Source: Dyadobacter sp. CY345
GTDB lineage: Bacteria; Bacteroidota; Bacteroidia; Cytophagales; Spirosomataceae
Length of the DNA stretch: 64,000 nucleotides
Assembly: GCF_021502725.1 (NCBI RefSeq)
Contig: NZ_JAKFFS010000004.1
Coordinates: forward strand, 682,001-746,000
Direction of reading: 5' to 3'
Part shown: one piece after another, positions 63,437 through 64,000 of the stretch
Layout: each line of letters opens with the position of its first letter
How positions within the stretch are numbered: position 1 is the stretch's first letter
Notes under the pieces: generated by a model
The model's input: the letters and a program-made list of their open reading frames with translations, nothing else
The model's database searches: none
Told to the model about the DNA's origin: nothing
Position numbers and translations under genes: made by a program

Positions 63437-64000
63437 TCAGTTTTTTGCAACTATATCTGCAACGGCCTGAAATAAATTCAGGGGATATTCCGCGATGCGG
63501 TTGCATAAGTACAGATACCATTCCCGGCCATAAACAAAATACATTTTAGTTGGATAACCTTCATTTTTTAATGCTGTTAATTGCGAAGTCTGAATTCCAT
63601 AAAGGCTTTCGAATTCGTAACTATTTTTCTCAGGATTATGCAGACCAATAAGTTTTTTAACTTCCTGCTGAATTTTATCGTCATGCGTGGCGACGGAGCA
63701 TTTATGGTTTGCAGACATTAGTTTGTCTATGTATCCCAGGTAAATTTCGTCCAACATTTCTCCTCTCGGAATTGAAAGGCCTGCGGCTGTTTCAAAAGCA
63801 CCTTTCACGATCCGAATTCTTCCTTTTTCTTTTATTATGTCCTCGAAATCGTCTTGCGTTCTGTATAGATAGGCTTGCAACGTAACAGCCAGGTTATTAT
63901 ACTTTTTTGAAGCCTGCATGTAAGTTTCAAGAATGTGATCTGTCTGTTCCGTTCCTTCTGCACTGATGATGACCTCAATATTTCCACCCGACGCAGCCTC
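63437..64000 (-). CDS. Proline dehydrogenase family protein, C-terminal part
   Basis: The frame is open to the window edge, so 187 C-terminal residues are seen. PRODH catalyses FAD-dependent oxidation of proline to pyrroline-5-carboxylate at the membrane. LAVTLQAYLYRTQDDFEDIIKEKGRIRIVKGAF and SVATHDDKIQQEV are blocks of the FAD/substrate barrel, and YGREWYLYLCNRIAEYPLN is the C-terminal region with the RXXR-like proline-binding arginines. It appears to be the monofunctional type. Confidence 0.9.
   Translation of the reverse strand, partial: EAASGGNIEVIISAEGTEQTDHILETYMQASKKYNNLAVTLQAYLYRTQDDFEDIIKEKGRIRIVKGAFETAAGLSIPRGEMLDEIYLGYIDKLMSANHKCSVATHDDKIQQEVKKLIGLHNPEKNSYEFESLYGIQTSQLTALKNEGYPTKMYFVYGREWYLYLCNRIAEYPLNLFQAVADIVAKN

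Overview
The window looks like a chromosomal segment of a member of the Bacteroidota, most likely order Cytophagales and a Dyadobacter-like genus; the genus is an inference from gene content. Three SusC/SusD outer-membrane uptake pairs are present. Promoter-like TAnnTTTG minus-7 elements replace sigma70-type boxes, Shine-Dalgarno sequences are weak, and the polysaccharide utilisation locus and LytTR two-component pair are typical of the phylum. No rRNA, tRNA, CRISPR array, prophage or complete insertion sequence was seen.

Layout. (1) 1-12.2 kb is a cobalamin region. It holds a partial cobN with an N-terminal ferredoxin-like domain, an Rpn-type nuclease gene inserted among the cobalamin genes between two inverted ~100-bp palindromes, a cobB/cbiA gene, and a CocE-like hydrolase. 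Divergently, a cobalamin riboswitch with a 100-nt self-complementary insertion leads a nickel/cobalt-type transporter and a TonB-dependent receptor, followed by a class II cyclic-nucleotide phosphodiesterase. (2) 12.3-18.6 kb has a DUF72 protein, a phosphomannose-isomerase-type cupin and a SusC/SusD pair. (3) 18.9-29.3 kb is a mannan utilisation locus: SusC, SusD, GH26 mannanase, sodium/sugar symporter, GH130 mannosylglucose phosphorylase and an AGE-family (cellobiose 2-epimerase-like) enzyme, all on the minus strand and tightly packed. (4) 29.8-48.7 kb is mostly housekeeping: ilvE, a PduO-type adenosyltransferase, queA, tyrS, recX, nrdB, corA and a YigZ-family gene. Mixed in are three glycosyltransferases, a GH43 enzyme, a Uma2-type nuclease, a BRO-N protein and a MFS transporter. 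(5) 48.8-54.7 kb has a RelE/ParE-type toxin-antitoxin pair, a free-standing small HigA-N-like gene and a third SusC/SusD pair. (6) 55-64 kb has uvrA, a REP-like hairpin cluster, a LytTR response regulator with its histidine kinase, a large outer-membrane beta-barrel protein with low-complexity ends, and the C-terminal part of a proline dehydrogenase.

How the genes fit together. The mannan genes read as one pathway. GH26 cuts mannan to mannobiose, SusCD and the symporter import it, the epimerase converts mannosyl-mannose to mannosyl-glucose, and GH130 phosphorolyses that to mannose-1-phosphate and glucose. The cobalamin genes combine uptake (receptor and metal transporter under the riboswitch) with corrin synthesis (cobB, cobN) and, 26 kb away, adenosylation.

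The most unusual signal is non-coding. At least five different families of palindromic intergenic repeats sit in the window. One lies within a riboswitch, one supplies the stop codon of cobB and brackets a nuclease gene as inverted copies, and several begin within a few bases of a stop codon.
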